Below are positions 29,638-39,227 of a DNA stretch of 64,000 bases, one piece after another. The translations under genes and the position numbers were made by a program. This DNA comes from Pseudomonas veronii. Its GTDB lineage: Bacteria; Pseudomonadota; Gammaproteobacteria; Pseudomonadales; Pseudomonadaceae. The stretch lies in contig NZ_JYLL01000002.1 of assembly GCF_001439695.1 (NCBI RefSeq), positions 310,001-374,000 of the forward strand. Direction: 5' to 3'. Numbering within the stretch: the stretch's first letter is position 1; every line of letters begins with the position of its first letter. The notes beneath the pieces are model-generated. The model did not search any database, was not told the DNA's origin, and saw nothing but the letters and a program-made list of their open reading frames with translations.

Positions 29638-30375
29638 TTAAAGACGGATGATGTTCAACACATCGCCCGACAGGCTGACTTGTACCGCGGCGCCCCACAG
29701 CGGATCGCGGCGCAAATCTTCGGAAACCTTGTACTGACCCGCGATCGAAACGAGTTCAGCGGTCAACTGCTGGCAAAAAATACGTGCCTTGGTATCACCC
29801 TTGATGCCGGCGAGGGCACGTCCGCGCATGGGGCCGTATACATGGATGTTGCCATCGGCCAGAAGTTCCGCGCCCGGACTGACCGACGAGATCACCACCA
29901 GGTCGCCGCCCTGGGCGTAAATCTGCTGCCCGCCGCGCACGGGGGAGGTGATGATCTTGGTCGGCTTGACCGTCGGCTCCGGCGGTTTTTCCGGTTTTTT
30001 CTTCACTTCACCGGCCAGCGGGTCGAGTGGGCGCTCGCGGGCACCGGACGGTGGCAGTACTGGCAGTTCAATAGCGATGGCGGCGGCAATGTCTTCGATA
30101 CGGCTGGCACGAATCGCCAGGGTGCGCAGGCCATGGGAGCGGCACACGCGCATCAGGCCCGGCAGGTCGATTGCGCCTTGGCCGGCTGGCAGCTTGTCCA
30201 GGGCCAGCACCAGCGGCGCGTTGTTGAAAAAGTTCGGTGCCAGGGCGACCTTGGCGGCGAGCTGGCGGTCCAGGGCGTCGAGGTCATTGCGGGCCAATTC
30301 CAGCACGGTAATGGCGAGCATGCTGCCTTTCAGCTGGAACACGGGATCTTGGTCTAGCGGTTCGGTTTGGCTCAT
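29638..30375 (-). CDS. minC: Septum site-determining protein MinC
   Basis: An inhibitor of FtsZ ring assembly away from mid-cell. Starting at the ATG read from 30375 ('MSQTEPLDQ') it has 245 residues: N-terminal FtsZ-inhibiting domain (about 1-105), a proline-rich linker ('[10 protein letters not shown]' near 130) and the C-terminal beta-helix that binds MinD ('[20 protein letters not shown]'). The open frame continues to 30441, but the longer leader is not conserved. It is divergent from the lipid A acyltransferase. Confidence 0.96.
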   Translation of the reverse strand: MSQTEPLDQDPVFQLKGSMLAITVLELARNDLDALDRQLAAKVALAPNFFNNAPLVLALDKLPAGQGAIDLPGLMRVCRSHGLRTLAIRASRIEDIAAAIAIELPVLPPSGARERPLDPLAGEVKKKPEKPPEPTVKPTKIITSPVRGGQQIYAQGGDLVVISSVSPGAELLADGNIHVYGPMRGRALAGIKGDTKARIFCQQLTAELVSIAGQYKVSEDLRRDPLWGAAVQVSLSGDVLNIIRL

Positions 30376-30494
30376 GGTCGGCAAAAGCGGCTTGTCACGA
30401 AAAGTGTCGAGACTTATAACGAGAACAACCACTGGCCGCAAGCCGAGTCGAACCGTTGTAGAATGCGCGGCCCTTGTCTTTACCGGAATCTGTA

Positions 30495-31430
30495 ATGGAT
30501 CGCCCGCGTTTTCGAGCTGTATTTTTTCACCCGCGATTTTGGCTGCTATGGCTGGGACTCGGCCTGTTGTGGCTGGTCACTCAATTGCCATACCGCGCGC
30601 TGCTGACCATTGGTCGCCTGCTGGGCGCGGGCATGTACCGCGTGGCCGGCGAACGTCGCCGCATCGCCGCGCGCAACCTGGAACTGTGCTTCCCGGAAAA
30701 GTCCGCGCAAGAGCGTAAACATTTGCTCAAGGAAAACTTCGCCTCCACCGGCATCGCCTTCTTTGAAATGGCCATGAGTTGGTGGTGGTCGCGCCAGCGC
30801 CTGGCGCGGCTGGCCCACGTCGAAGGCCTGGAGCACCTCAAGCAGGCTCAGTTGGACGGCAAGGGCGTGATCCTCATGGCCCTGCATTTCACCACCCTGG
30901 AAATCGGCGCGGCCCTGCTCGGGCAAAAACACACGATCGACGGCATGTACCGCGAGCACGGCAACCCGCTGTTCGACTTTATCCAGCGCCGTGGCCGCGA
31001 GCGCCACAACCTCGACTCCCTGGCCGTGGAGCGTGAAGACGTGCGCGGCATGCTCAAGCTGCTGCGCGCCGGCCGCGCCATCTGGTACGCGCCGGACCAG
31101 GACTACGGCGCCAAGCAAAGTATCTTCGTGCCGCTGTTCGGCATCCAGGCCGCCACCGTGACCGCTACCAGCAAGTTCGCCCGCCTGGGCAAGGCGCTGG
31201 TGGTGCCGTTTACCCAGGAGCGCCTGGCCGACGGCAGCGGTTATCGCCTGGTGATCCACCCGCCGTTGAGCGATTTCCCCGGCGAAACCGATGAGATCGA
31301 TTGCCTGCGCATCAACCAGTGGGTCGAGACCTCGGTGCGCGAATGCCCCGAGCAATACCTGTGGACCCATCGCCGCTTCAAGAGCCGGCCGCCGGGTGAG
31401 CCCAAGTTGTACGAAAAACGCCGTCGGTAA
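30495..31430 (+). CDS. lpxL: Lipid A late acyltransferase, LpxL/HtrB family
   Basis: Transfers a secondary acyl chain (laurate type) from acyl-ACP to the lipid A precursor at the inner membrane. The start ATG at 30495 ('MDRPRF') gives 311 residues; an upstream in-frame start at 30474 is less likely. It has one N-terminal membrane helix (about 15-35), the HX4E active site in 'ALHFTTLE' near 135, and 'WYAPDQDYG' near 203, typical of the family. P. aeruginosa has two such paralogs; which one this matches was not determined. Confidence 0.9.
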   Translation: MDRPRFRAVFFHPRFWLLWLGLGLLWLVTQLPYRALLTIGRLLGAGMYRVAGERRRIAARNLELCFPEKSAQERKHLLKENFASTGIAFFEMAMSWWWSRQRLARLAHVEGLEHLKQAQLDGKGVILMALHFTTLEIGAALLGQKHTIDGMYREHGNPLFDFIQRRGRERHNLDSLAVEREDVRGMLKLLRAGRAIWYAPDQDYGAKQSIFVPLFGIQAATVTATSKFARLGKALVVPFTQERLADGSGYRLVIHPPLSDFPGETDEIDCLRINQWVETSVRECPEQYLWTHRRFKSRPPGEPKLYEKRRR

Positions 31431-31460
31431 GACCCGCCTTTCTCTACATGGAGTGACGCA

Positions 31461-32615
31461 ATGCGCCCAGCTGAACCGGTTACAGGCTTGATTCTTTCCG
31501 GCGGCGGGGCGCGTGCGGCGTATCAGGTGGGGGTACTGGCGGCGATTGCCGAGTTGCTGCCGCCGGGCGCGGCCAATCCGTTTCCGGTGATCGTCGGCAC
31601 ATCGGCCGGCGCGATCAACGCGGTGAGCCTGGCCAGTGGCGCCATGGACTTCAGCGCGGCGATCGAGCGTCTGACGGCGTTCTGGCAGGGCTTCCGCAGC
31701 CACCTGGTGCTGCGCAGCGATTGGCCGGGGGTGATTCACCAGGCCGCTCGTTTCTGTTTCCACAGCCTGCTCGGCCTGGGCGCCCAGGTCCCGGTGGCGC
31801 TGCTCAACAGCGCGCCGCTACGGGACCTGCTGCACGAGATGCTGCACCTGGATGGCATCGACCAGGCCATCCGCGAAAAACACCTGAAGGCGGTGGCGGT
31901 CACGGCCTTCGGTTACGAGTCCGGGCAAGCAGTGACCTTTTACCAGGGCGGCGGCACCATCGATGCCTGGCTGCGCCATCGGCGTATCGGTGTGCCCAGC
32001 CGACTCACGGTCGAACACCTGTTGGCCAGTTCGGCGATCCCCTTGCTGTTTGCTCCGGTGAAGCTCGACCAGGAATATTTCGGCGATGGCGCGGTGCGGC
32101 AATCGGCCCCCATCAGCCCGGCCTTGCACCTGGGCGCCAGCCGCGTGCTGGTGGTGGGTGTCAGCGGCAACCCGCGCGGCGTCGAGCATGAACACGCCTC
32201 GCAGCGCGCCTACACCGGCCAGCAGCCGACCCTGGCGCAGATCGGTGGGCACATGCTCAACAGCACGTTCATTGACAGCCTGGAAAGCGATATCGAGTTG
32301 CTGGAGCGCTTGAACCAGTTCAGCCATTTCCAGCCCGCCGACAGCGCGGCCCGGGGCCTGGCGCCGGTGGATGTGCTGGTGATTGCGCCGAGTCAGCCGA
32401 TCGATGAAATCGCGGCGCGGCATCGGCAGGAATTGCCCGCGGCGTTGCGCCTGTTCCTGCGCGGGCCGGGTGCGACCAAGACCAGCGGGGCGGGAGTGCT
32501 CAGTTACTTGCTGTTCGAGGCGGGGTATTGCAGCGAGTTGATCGAGTTGGGGCGCAGTGATGCGCTGGCCAAGCGCGAGGAGATAACCCGGTTTTTGGGG
32601 CTGTCCCCTAGCTGA
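31461..32615 (+). CDS. Patatin-like phospholipase
   Basis: A predicted serine acyl hydrolase of 384 residues with the full patatin active site: oxyanion loop 'SGGGARAAYQVG' at 13-24, nucleophile GTSAG (Ser48) and the Asp of 'YFGDGAVRQSAP' near 213. No signal peptide is seen, so it is probably cytoplasmic or membrane-peripheral, unlike secreted ExoU-type patatins. It follows the lipid A acyltransferase by 30 bases in the same direction, so a role in envelope lipid turnover is a reasonable guess. It matches PA3241 as I recall the neighbourhood. Confidence 0.86.
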   Translation: MRPAEPVTGLILSGGGARAAYQVGVLAAIAELLPPGAANPFPVIVGTSAGAINAVSLASGAMDFSAAIERLTAFWQGFRSHLVLRSDWPGVIHQAARFCFHSLLGLGAQVPVALLNSAPLRDLLHEMLHLDGIDQAIREKHLKAVAVTAFGYESGQAVTFYQGGGTIDAWLRHRRIGVPSRLTVEHLLASSAIPLLFAPVKLDQEYFGDGAVRQSAPISPALHLGASRVLVVGVSGNPRGVEHEHASQRAYTGQQPTLAQIGGHMLNSTFIDSLESDIELLERLNQFSHFQPADSAARGLAPVDVLVIAPSQPIDEIAARHRQELPAALRLFLRGPGATKTSGAGVLSYLLFEAGYCSELIELGRSDALAKREEITRFLGLSPS

Positions 32616-32661
32616 ATTTGGGAGCAGGCACGCCAGCTCCCCCATCAGGCCCGCGGTGTGG

Positions 32662-33447
32662 TCAGAAGTGGTACTTGACCAAAAAGCTCGCCGTATCCTG
32701 GTTGGTCTTGAACGCACCGGAATCTTCGATCCCGTACTTGTTCTTCCAATAGTCGTATTCAAAACCGACGTACAGCTGTTTCTCGCCCCAGTTCAACGCC
32801 TTGCCCAGGTCATATTTGACTTGTGGGTTGAAGTGCAGGTTGGCGTGATAAGTGCCACGGGCGTTCTTGTCGTTGTCGACCACCCAATCCATATAGCCGT
32901 CGATCAGGATGTTGGAGTTGCCCACGGGAAGGGTGTACGACCACACCGGGGTGATCTGCCACACACCGTCGCCCGGGCGATTGCCTTCGGTCTGGCGCTG
33001 GTAGAAGTTCAACTGGAAGTAGTCGAAACCAGGGATGTTCAGGTCGAAGCCCGGGCCCAGCAGGTACGATTCGTTATCGCCTTCGCCGAACTCATAAGTG
33101 AATGCCAGCAATACATCTTTGATCGGTCCGAAGGACAAGTCCTTGTCGAAAATCTTGCCGAACGATAGACGCGGGCTGAACTCGCCGTAGTAAGTACTGG
33201 GGCCGACGTTGCCGTCTTCCTTGCCGTTGTAAAAGATGCGGTCGAGGAAAAAGAAGTTGTCGCCGTACTTCCACGCATCGGCGTGTTCAAACGTGACGGT
33301 CTGTTGGATCTGCGGGTTGACGGTGAAGTTTTTGCCCCACAGGTACGTCAGGCTGTTGTTCTGCCACTGCAACAAGTCGCCGGCAACGGCTTGGCCGCCC
33401 GCCAGCAGGGTTGCCGCCAGCATCAGGCCTTTGAACATAGGTTTCAT
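32662..33447 (-). CDS. Tsx/OmpK-type outer-membrane channel
   Basis: A 261-residue protein with signal peptide (about 1-22, 'LLAGGQAVAG') and alternating aromatic beta strands ending in Phe ('ASFLVKYHF'), the outer-membrane assembly signature. 'LQWQNNSLTYLWGKNF' near the mature N-terminus is typical of the nucleoside-specific Tsx/OmpK family. It may pass nucleosides or purines, which suits the urate-catabolism genes next door, but no experiment-level specificity can be read from the sequence. It stands alone. Confidence 0.85.
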   Translation of the reverse strand: MKPMFKGLMLAATLLAGGQAVAGDLLQWQNNSLTYLWGKNFTVNPQIQQTVTFEHADAWKYGDNFFFLDRIFYNGKEDGNVGPSTYYGEFSPRLSFGKIFDKDLSFGPIKDVLLAFTYEFGEGDNESYLLGPGFDLNIPGFDYFQLNFYQRQTEGNRPGDGVWQITPVWSYTLPVGNSNILIDGYMDWVVDNDKNARGTYHANLHFNPQVKYDLGKALNWGEKQLYVGFEYDYWKNKYGIEDSGAFKTNQDTASFLVKYHF

Positions 33448-33948
33448 TCGGTTGCTCCCGAGTTAAAGTTTTATGGTTTTTCTTCTAAGCAGGCGCTCTG
33501 GTGTGGCGCCTTTTGGTTCGCTGAAAAAAATCGTCTGTTCGGTCAGCTTTAATGCTTTTAGCAAGAGCTGCGCCAAGGTGTAAAAAAAGCCAAAAAAATC
33601 CCCGTCGGCTGCAGCGGCTGCAGTCGAATTCAGAGGGCTTTTGCGCACTTGGGCCGCCGCCCGCAGGCCGGGATAAGTTGGCCTTGCAGTCAGCTTTTAC
33701 ATTCGCTGTTTTTTTTTCAGTCGATTCGAGCGGGCGCGGAGAATACTGGCTCCAAAGCCTTGGCTCAAGTGCGCTGTTAGAGCGCGCGTGGGGCGAGAAT
33801 GGGGCACGGCTTGTGGCCGTCCCCAGGTCAAAGGTGTACATGTGGGCGTTCCCTGTTCGTTATTGTTTTTGTTGTGACGAAGGAATCAATGAGTGTGGGC
33901 GACGGCGGGTCGTTCAGAACCGCCCACATTGGGATCTGTGTGAGTCAG
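33448..33948. other. 501-base gap without a recognised gene
   Basis: It is AT-richer than its surroundings, with several A and T runs (an 8-9 base T run near 33710) and a tandem CGGCTGCAG duplication near 33605-33625. It must hold the promoter of the porin gene. The short open frames on both strands show no protein-like composition. Confidence 0.4.
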
Positions 33949-35232
33949 TCAGTGCGTGCTGGCCCCCTGGTTGATCCAGGTGCCGATCAGATCGCGTTCC
34001 TGCTGGGTCATCTGGGTGATGTTGCCCAACGGCATGATCTGGCTCGCCACGGCCTGCGCCTGAATGCGCGCGGCCTGTTGCTGGATCTGCGTCGGCGTGT
34101 CGAACATCACCCCCGCCGGTGCGGTGCTGAACAGCGGGCTGGTGGGCTTGGCCGAATGGCACACGGCGCAGCGTGCCTGGATCACCCCATGCACCTTGTC
34201 GAAGTCGACCGTCGCCTGGGCCGGCGCGGGTGCCGCAGCGGGGGCGGCCGGCGCGACGGGTTTCTCGCCGCCGCCCAATGCGGTCTCCGGCAACGGCTGG
34301 TACTCGATGGCCGCTGGTGCCTTGGCCACTTCGGCGATCGGCTTGGGCCCGGTGACATACGCCAGGCAAATCATCGCCAACGCGCCCACCGGCAAGGTCC
34401 AGGCATATTTCTGGCTGTTGTGCCGGGTGTTGAAATAATGCCGCACCAACACCGCCGCCACCGCGATCCCCGCCAGGATCAGCCAGTTGTAGTGGCTGCC
34501 GTAGGTGCTCGGGAAGTGGTTGCTGATCATGATGAACAGCACCGGCAAGGTGAAGTAGTTGTTGTGCCGTGAACGCAGCAAGCCCTTGGCCGGCAGGGCC
34601 GGGTCCGGCGTGCGCTGCTCCGCGATCGCCGCCACCAGCGCGCGTTGTGCCGGCATGATGATGCGGAACACGTTGCCCACCATGATGGTGCCGATGATCG
34701 CCCCCACATGCAGGTACGCGCCCCGGCCGCTGAACACTGTGCTGAAGCCGTATGCCGCCGCGATCAACAGCACGAACAGGATCAAGCCGAGCAGCGCCGG
34801 GCGTTTGCCCAGGGCCGAGTCGCAGAGAAAGGAGTAGATGAACCAGCCGGCGAACAGTGAGCCGATGCCCAGCAACACGCCTTCGGTGCCGCTCAGGCTG
34901 CTGCCGGGGGCGAGCAGGTACAGCGTCGGGTTGAGGTAGAACACCACGCACAGCAGCGCGACGCCCGACATCCAGGTGAAATAGGCTTCCCATTTGAACC
35001 AGTGCAGGTTGTCCGGCATGGTCGGCGGGGCCAGTTTGTATTTTTCCAGGTGGTAGATACCGCCACCGTGGATCGCCCACAAGTCACCGGACAGGCCGTC
35101 CTTGGGGTTGACGCGGTTGAGGTTGTTTTCCAGCCAGACGAAGTAAAACGACGCGCCGATCCAGGCCACGCCAGTGATCATATGAACCCAGCGCACGCTG
35201 AGGTTCAGCCATTCCAACAGATGTGCTTCCAC
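33949..35232 (-). CDS. puuD: Membrane urate hydroxylase PuuD with C-terminal cytochrome c
   Basis: Oxidises urate to 5-hydroxyisourate at the inner membrane, passing electrons to its own heme domain. The 427 residues have about eight transmembrane helices (about 12-305), with 'LSVRWVHMITGVAWIGASFYF' helix features and 'RGAYLHVGAIIGTIM', then an Ala/Pro-rich linker (about 310-345) and a cytochrome c domain with CAVCH at 355-359 and a likely axial Met400 ('QIMPLGN'). It is the last gene of the puuE-uraD-alc-allA-puuD run and the first enzyme of the pathway. Confidence 0.93.
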   Translation of the reverse strand: MEAHLLEWLNLSVRWVHMITGVAWIGASFYFVWLENNLNRVNPKDGLSGDLWAIHGGGIYHLEKYKLAPPTMPDNLHWFKWEAYFTWMSGVALLCVVFYLNPTLYLLAPGSSLSGTEGVLLGIGSLFAGWFIYSFLCDSALGKRPALLGLILFVLLIAAAYGFSTVFSGRGAYLHVGAIIGTIMVGNVFRIIMPAQRALVAAIAEQRTPDPALPAKGLLRSRHNNYFTLPVLFIMISNHFPSTYGSHYNWLILAGIAVAAVLVRHYFNTRHNSQKYAWTLPVGALAMICLAYVTGPKPIAEVAKAPAAIEYQPLPETALGGGEKPVAPAAPAAAPAPAQATVDFDKVHGVIQARCAVCHSAKPTSPLFSTAPAGVMFDTPTQIQQQAARIQAQAVASQIMPLGNITQMTQQERDLIGTWINQGASTH

Positions 35233-35283
35233 AGTCTTTACCTCTCGCCTGTCACCCTTGTTGTCGGGTGATCCGGCCTTCTC

Positions 35284-35787
35284 TTATTGGTGGGGGGCGA
35301 GGATCAACCGCTCATCCTCTTTGAAAAAATGCTCATCGCAGTTATTGCCTGTGCCACTGCGATCAACCACCAGGAAGTCATCCCGCTTTTCGATCGTCAG
35401 CACCGGGTGGTGCCAGACGCCGCGATGGTAATTAATGCCCTGCCTGCCGTTGGTGACGAAGGCGCGGACCAAGCCTGATACAGGTGCATCGCCAAGTGGC
35501 GCGACCACGATCAGAAAGGGGTTGCCGAGCAGCGGAATGAAGGCTTGGCTGCCCAGCGGGTGTCGCTCCAGCATGCACACGGTCAGCGGCATTTCCAGCG
35601 CGTCGGCGCGGAAGATGCTGATGATGGCGTGGTCTTGCGGCTGGGCGGTTTCCACCGTTGCCAGCTTGTGAAAACGCATGGTCGACCCGTTGTTGATCAT
35701 GAAGTGCTCGCTGCCGTCGGTTTCGATCACGTCTCCGAAGGGGGCGAAGGCTTCTTTGGTCAGGGGTTCGATCATCAGTGTGCGCAT
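35284..35787 (-). CDS. allA: Ureidoglycolate lyase
   Basis: Splits ureidoglycolate into glyoxylate and urea, the last step of the ureide pathway. The 167-residue cupin-like protein shows the family motifs 'FAPFGDVIE' near 15, 'HPLGSQAFIPL' near 76 and 'INYHRGVWHHPVL' near 117. It lies between alc (a REP element in the gap) and puuD on the same strand, so its function fits the pathway order exactly. Confidence 0.93.
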   Translation of the reverse strand: MRTLMIEPLTKEAFAPFGDVIETDGSEHFMINNGSTMRFHKLATVETAQPQDHAIISIFRADALEMPLTVCMLERHPLGSQAFIPLLGNPFLIVVAPLGDAPVSGLVRAFVTNGRQGINYHRGVWHHPVLTIEKRDDFLVVDRSGTGNNCDEHFFKEDERLILAPHQ

Positions 35788-35825
35788 GGCTGGCTTCTTA
35801 ATCTGTTGGGTTATTGATGGACCGT

Positions 35826-35925
35826 TGTAGGAGCAAGCTTGCTCGCGAAGGTCGTCAACGATAACGCGTGCATCCTGAATGAACGCGGTGTCCTTGAGTT
35901 TTTCGCGAGCAAGCTCGCTCCTACA
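35826..35925. repeat. REP-like inverted repeat, GTAGGAGCAAGCTTGCTCGCGA type
   Basis: TGTAGGAGCAAGCTTGCTCG (continuing CGAA) at the left and the opposite arm TTCGCGAGCAAGCTCGCTCC (continuing TACA) at the right, about 50 bases apart, between allA and alc. The spacer 'tcgtcaacgataacg' is shared with the copy at 57734. Confidence 0.8.
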
Positions 35926-35928
35926 GGT

Positions 35929-36930
35929 TCAGCATGACTTGGCGACCTTGCCCAGGACGCGCAGGCGACTCACACCGCCATCCGGGAACACGTTCAGGCG
36001 GATGTGGGTGATCGGCCCCAGCGCCTTGATCTGCTCGGCGAAGGTGTGTTCGGCGTGCATTTCCAGCTTCTGCGCCGGCAGCAGTTCGCGCCAGAACAGC
36101 GATTGGGTTTCGATCTGGCTGTCGGTGCCGCCTTTCACGAACGCGGCCTGGATCGAGCAGGTGTCCGGGTAGTTGCCCTTGAAGTGCAGGGTGTCGACGA
36201 TGACTTTCTCGATCTCGCCCGCATGCCCCAGCGCGACGATCACCCAGTCATTGCCTGGCGTGCGACGCCGCGCGGTTTCCCAGCCGTCGCCCATGTTGAC
36301 GCCACGGCCGGGGTTGAGGAGGTTGCCCATGCGGCCGAAGTGTTCGTCGGAACAGGCCAGGGCGCGACCGCCGTTCAACGCCGCCGCCAGGTCGACCTGT
36401 TCGTTGTCGCCCACTGCGGACCAGTCGCGGAACGGAACACCGTACACGCGCAGACGGGCCACGCCGCCATCCGGGTAGATGTTGAAGCGCAGGTGGCTGA
36501 ACGCCTGGTCATGGTTGATTGCGTGGTAGTGGTGGCTGTTGCCTTGCAGCTCGACGGCCGACAGCACTTCCACCCACTGGGTGCTGTCATCCGGCTCGCC
36601 CGAGGCGAGGAAGCAGGCTTCCAGGGAGGCCGACGGCGGGAAGTTGCCGGTGAAGAATGAAGTGTCGATGTCCACGCCCTTGATCGAACCTGGTGCGCCC
36701 AGGCGGATCACCGCGCTGTCGTAGCCTTCGAAGCGCTTGCGGCGCGACTCCCAGCCGTCCATCCACTTGCCGTTGTCATCGAAAACGCCCTCCTTCCACA
36801 CCGCCGGGGTCGGCTGGAACAGGCGGTTGGCGTCGGCGAACCAGTCATCGGTCACCGAGATGATTTTGGTGCCGAGGCGGGCGTCGGCCAGGTTGACGAA
36901 CTTCTCGAAAGGTACGGGTTGCGCTTTCAT
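35929..36930 (-). CDS. alc: Allantoicase
   Basis: Hydrolyses allantoate to ureidoglycolate and urea. The ATG read from 36930 ('[11 protein letters not shown]') gives 333 residues; the open frame to 37026 adds an unlikely Arg/Pro leader. It has the two homologous allantoicase repeats: '[14 protein letters not shown]' and '[20 protein letters not shown]' in the first half, '[19 protein letters not shown]' and '[20 protein letters not shown]' in the second. It is downstream of uraD on the same strand. Confidence 0.95.
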   Translation of the reverse strand: MKAQPVPFEKFVNLADARLGTKIISVTDDWFADANRLFQPTPAVWKEGVFDDNGKWMDGWESRRKRFEGYDSAVIRLGAPGSIKGVDIDTSFFTGNFPPSASLEACFLASGEPDDSTQWVEVLSAVELQGNSHHYHAINHDQAFSHLRFNIYPDGGVARLRVYGVPFRDWSAVGDNEQVDLAAALNGGRALACSDEHFGRMGNLLNPGRGVNMGDGWETARRRTPGNDWVIVALGHAGEIEKVIVDTLHFKGNYPDTCSIQAAFVKGGTDSQIETQSLFWRELLPAQKLEMHAEHTFAEQIKALGPITHIRLNVFPDGGVSRLRVLGKVAKSC

Positions 36931-36971
36931 TCTTCTTGTCTGCCTTGGATAGAGTGGCTGGGGATGGTCGT

Positions 36972-37487
36972 TTAGAGGGTCAGTAAGCGGAACAACGCGA
37001 TCTTGTTGATCTCGTCCAGCGCGCACTTGAACTCGGTGTCGACCGGGTGGTGGATGCGCGTTTCGAACGCTTTGATGATCTGATGCCGGTTGCTGCCTTT
37101 TACCGCCATGATGAAGGGAAACTTGAACTTGGCCTTGTAGGCCTCATTCAGCTCGGTGAAGCGTGAGAACTCTTCGGCCGTGCATTGGTGAATACCGGCG
37201 CCGGCTTGTTCATGAGTGCTGGCTTCGGTCAGTTGGCCCTGGACGGCTGCACGGCCTGCCAGGTCCGGGTGAGCGTTGATCAGCGCCAGTTGCGTGGCGT
37301 GATCGGCGCTGAGCAGGATATCGCGCATGCGCTGGTGCAGGGTTTCGATCTCGTCGAGCGAAGCGTCCTGCCCCAGGTCGAAGGCCTTTTCGGCCACCCA
37401 TGGCGAATGTTCGTAGATGTCGGCAAAGGCGCTGATGAATGCATCGCGGCTCAAGGTCGACGGTTTGACGGTCTGGAACCTGGTCAT
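36972..37487 (-). CDS. uraD: OHCU decarboxylase UraD
   Basis: Decarboxylates 2-oxo-4-hydroxy-4-carboxy-5-ureidoimidazoline to S-allantoin, keeping the product stereospecific. The 171-residue all-helical protein carries the family signatures '[11 protein letters not shown]' near 28, '[13 protein letters not shown]' near 70 (catalytic His) and '[15 protein letters not shown]' near 120. Its start overlaps the puuE stop by four bases (ATGA), so the two are translationally coupled. Confidence 0.96.
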   Translation of the reverse strand: MTRFQTVKPSTLSRDAFISAFADIYEHSPWVAEKAFDLGQDASLDEIETLHQRMRDILLSADHATQLALINAHPDLAGRAAVQGQLTEASTHEQAGAGIHQCTAEEFSRFTELNEAYKAKFKFPFIMAVKGSNRHQIIKAFETRIHHPVDTEFKCALDEINKIALFRLLTL

Positions 37488-38410
37488 TGCGCCGCACCCT
37501 TATAAGGGTGAGTGGCGTGCCAGTGGCGGGCAATGTCGACCCGGCGGGTGAACCACACCTGTTCATGGCCCTTGGCGTATTCGATAAAGCGCTTCAACGC
37601 CGCGAGGCGCGCCGGGCGGCCGATCAGGCGGCAGTGCAGGCCGATGGAAAGCATCTTCGGCGCGTCGGCGCCTTCGGCGTAGAGCACGTCGAAAGCGTCT
37701 TTGAGGTACTCGAAAAAGTCATCGCCCTTGTTGAAGCCTTGCACCTGGGTGAAGCGCATGTCGTTGGTGTCCAGGGTGTAAGGGATCACCAGGTGCGGCT
37801 TGCCGGTGGGGTTGTTGGGTTCCCAGTAGGGCAGGTCGTCGTCGTAGGTGTCGCAGTCGTAGAGGAAGCCGCCTTCCTCCATCACCAGGCGCCGCGTATT
37901 CGGACCGGTGCGGCCGGTGTACCAGCCCAGCGGGCGTTCGCCGGTCAGTTCGGTGAGGATGCGGATGGCTTCGAGCATATGCTCGCGCTCCTGGGCCTCG
38001 TCCATGTACTGGTAGTCGATCCAGCGGTAGCCGTGGCTGCAGATTTCATGGCCGGCGGCGACCATCGCGCGGATCACGTCCGGGTGGCGCTGGGCGGCCA
38101 TGGCCACGGCGAAGACGGTCAGCGGGATATCGAATGCTTTAAACAATTTGAGGATGCGCCACACGCCGGCACGGCTGCCGTATTCGTACAGCGACTCCAT
38201 GCTCATGTTGCGCTCGCCTTGCAGCGGCTGGGCCGAGACCATTTCGGAAAGGAAGGCTTCGGACTCTTTGTCACCGTGCAAGATATTGCGCTCGCCGCCT
38301 TCTTCGTAGTTGAGTACAAAAGACAACGCAATGCGTGCCTTGCCCGGCCAGTGGGGGTGAGGAGGGTTACTGCCGTAACCGATCAGGTCGCGTGGGTAGT
38401 CAGCGCTCAC
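37484..38410 (-). CDS. puuE: Allantoinase PuuE (polysaccharide-deacetylase fold)
   Basis: Opens the allantoin ring to give allantoate; this family is metal-independent and unrelated to AllB. I start at the GTG read from 38410 ('VSADYPRDLIGYG'), giving the family length of 308; the open frame reaches 38563, but the leader is composition-poor. Signatures: 'LSFVLNYEEGGER' near 30, 'AAGHEICSHGYRWIDYQ' near 115, 'GWYTGRTGPNT' near 160. It is the first gene of the five-gene minus-strand urate operon, with a TTGTATACAA operator 85 bases upstream. Confidence 0.95.
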   Translation of the reverse strand: MSADYPRDLIGYGSNPPHPHWPGKARIALSFVLNYEEGGERNILHGDKESEAFLSEMVSAQPLQGERNMSMESLYEYGSRAGVWRILKLFKAFDIPLTVFAVAMAAQRHPDVIRAMVAAGHEICSHGYRWIDYQYMDEAQEREHMLEAIRILTELTGERPLGWYTGRTGPNTRRLVMEEGGFLYDCDTYDDDLPYWEPNNPTGKPHLVIPYTLDTNDMRFTQVQGFNKGDDFFEYLKDAFDVLYAEGADAPKMLSIGLHCRLIGRPARLAALKRFIEYAKGHEQVWFTRRVDIARHWHATHPYKGAAQ

Positions 38411-38494
38411 TGCAGTCTTCCTTCTTGTGCGTGGTAGCGGTGGGTGTGGCGGCCGGGCAGTGAAAAGACTGAGTGGCGTCACAGCGATGAGTGA

Positions 38495-38504
38495 TTGTAT
38501 ACAA
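38495..38504. promoter_or_regulatory. TTGTATACAA operator upstream of puuE
   Basis: A perfect 10-base palindrome, TTGTATACAA, of the TTGT-N2-ACAA form bound by FCD-type GntR regulators. It lies 85 bases before puuE and recurs upstream of the NCS2 permease (51401), with a one-mismatch form before hiuH (38689). Confidence 0.65.
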
Positions 38505-38688
38505 CTTATTCGCCACTTTGTAAGCCCGGATTTCTGCATTTTTTCCGCAACGCTCACCTTCAAGGGTGTAGCAAGAAACTTGCCTGACTGGTCAGCTAAT
38601 GGACAAAAGGTCGTTTAAAAGCAAGGATGACTCATGAATCGGCCGGTCGCGCCAGGCCAGTGGAAGGATCGCAAGGTTTGTGATTTTT

Positions 38689-38700
38689 ATTGTGTACAAT
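38689..38700. promoter_or_regulatory. TTGTGTACAA operator upstream of hiuH
   Basis: ATTGTGTACAAT has the same TTGT-N2-ACAA arms as the puuE operator, with a central GT instead of AT. It is about 100 bases before the hiuH start. The rest of this 389-base divergent gap (38411-38799) shows nothing else I can name. Confidence 0.6.
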
Positions 38701-38799
38701 TTTTTTGAAAAGTGTCTTAATCGACCCGCGCCAGCTTTTTCGCTGCCCTGAAAAAGTGCGGCACTCATTTCTACTGACCTCGGGAGGCGCGTACACGCC

Positions 38800-39153
38800 A
38801 TGGGACGTTTGACCACACACGTTTTGGACGCCGCTCACGGCTGTCCCGGCAGCAGCATCACGGTTGAGCTGTACCGCGTCGACGGCGCGCAACTGGAACT
38901 GGTCGCCACTGCCGTCACCAACAGCGACGGCCGCTGCGACGCACCGTTGCTGCAAGGCGACGCCTACCGCAGCGGTGTGTACCAACTGCAATTCAGCGCC
39001 GGCGACTATTACCGGGCGCGCGGCGTGCAATTGCCGGAGCCGGCGTTCCTCGACGTGGTGGTGCTGCGCTTCGGCATCAGCGCCGAACAGGAGCACTACC
39101 ATGTGCCGCTGTTGATTTCGCCTTATAGCTATTCCACCTATCGCGGTAGCTGA
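38800..39153 (+). CDS. hiuH: 5-Hydroxyisourate hydrolase HiuH
   Basis: A transthyretin-like enzyme that hydrolyses 5-hydroxyisourate to OHCU, the step between PuuD and UraD. The 117 residues have 'LTTHVLDAAHGCPG' at the N-terminus, 'NSDGRCDAPLL' near 42 and the diagnostic C-terminal 'YSYSTYRGS' tetrapeptide region with the active-site His before it ('HYHVPLLISP'). There is no signal peptide, so it is cytoplasmic. It is divergent from puuE across the shared operator region. Confidence 0.96.
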   Translation: MGRLTTHVLDAAHGCPGSSITVELYRVDGAQLELVATAVTNSDGRCDAPLLQGDAYRSGVYQLQFSAGDYYRARGVQLPEPAFLDVVVLRFGISAEQEHYHVPLLISPYSYSTYRGS

Positions 39154-39227
39154 GCATCATCCCCTCGACGCTCTTCGTTGGTTTTTTTGCCCGCCCACAC
39201 TGCGGGCTAATGAGATGGTCACCCCCA

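Noticed and set aside
33552..33974. 140-residue open frame in the gap after the porin gene
   Set aside because: It has no motif and odd composition, and it runs into the puuD coding region on the other strand.
39182..39207. GCCCGC...GCGGGC hairpin next to a T run after hiuH
   Set aside because: The T run precedes the stem on the plus strand and becomes an A run after it on the minus strand, so it does not form an intrinsic terminator in either direction. The hairpin at 39228 is a better candidate.
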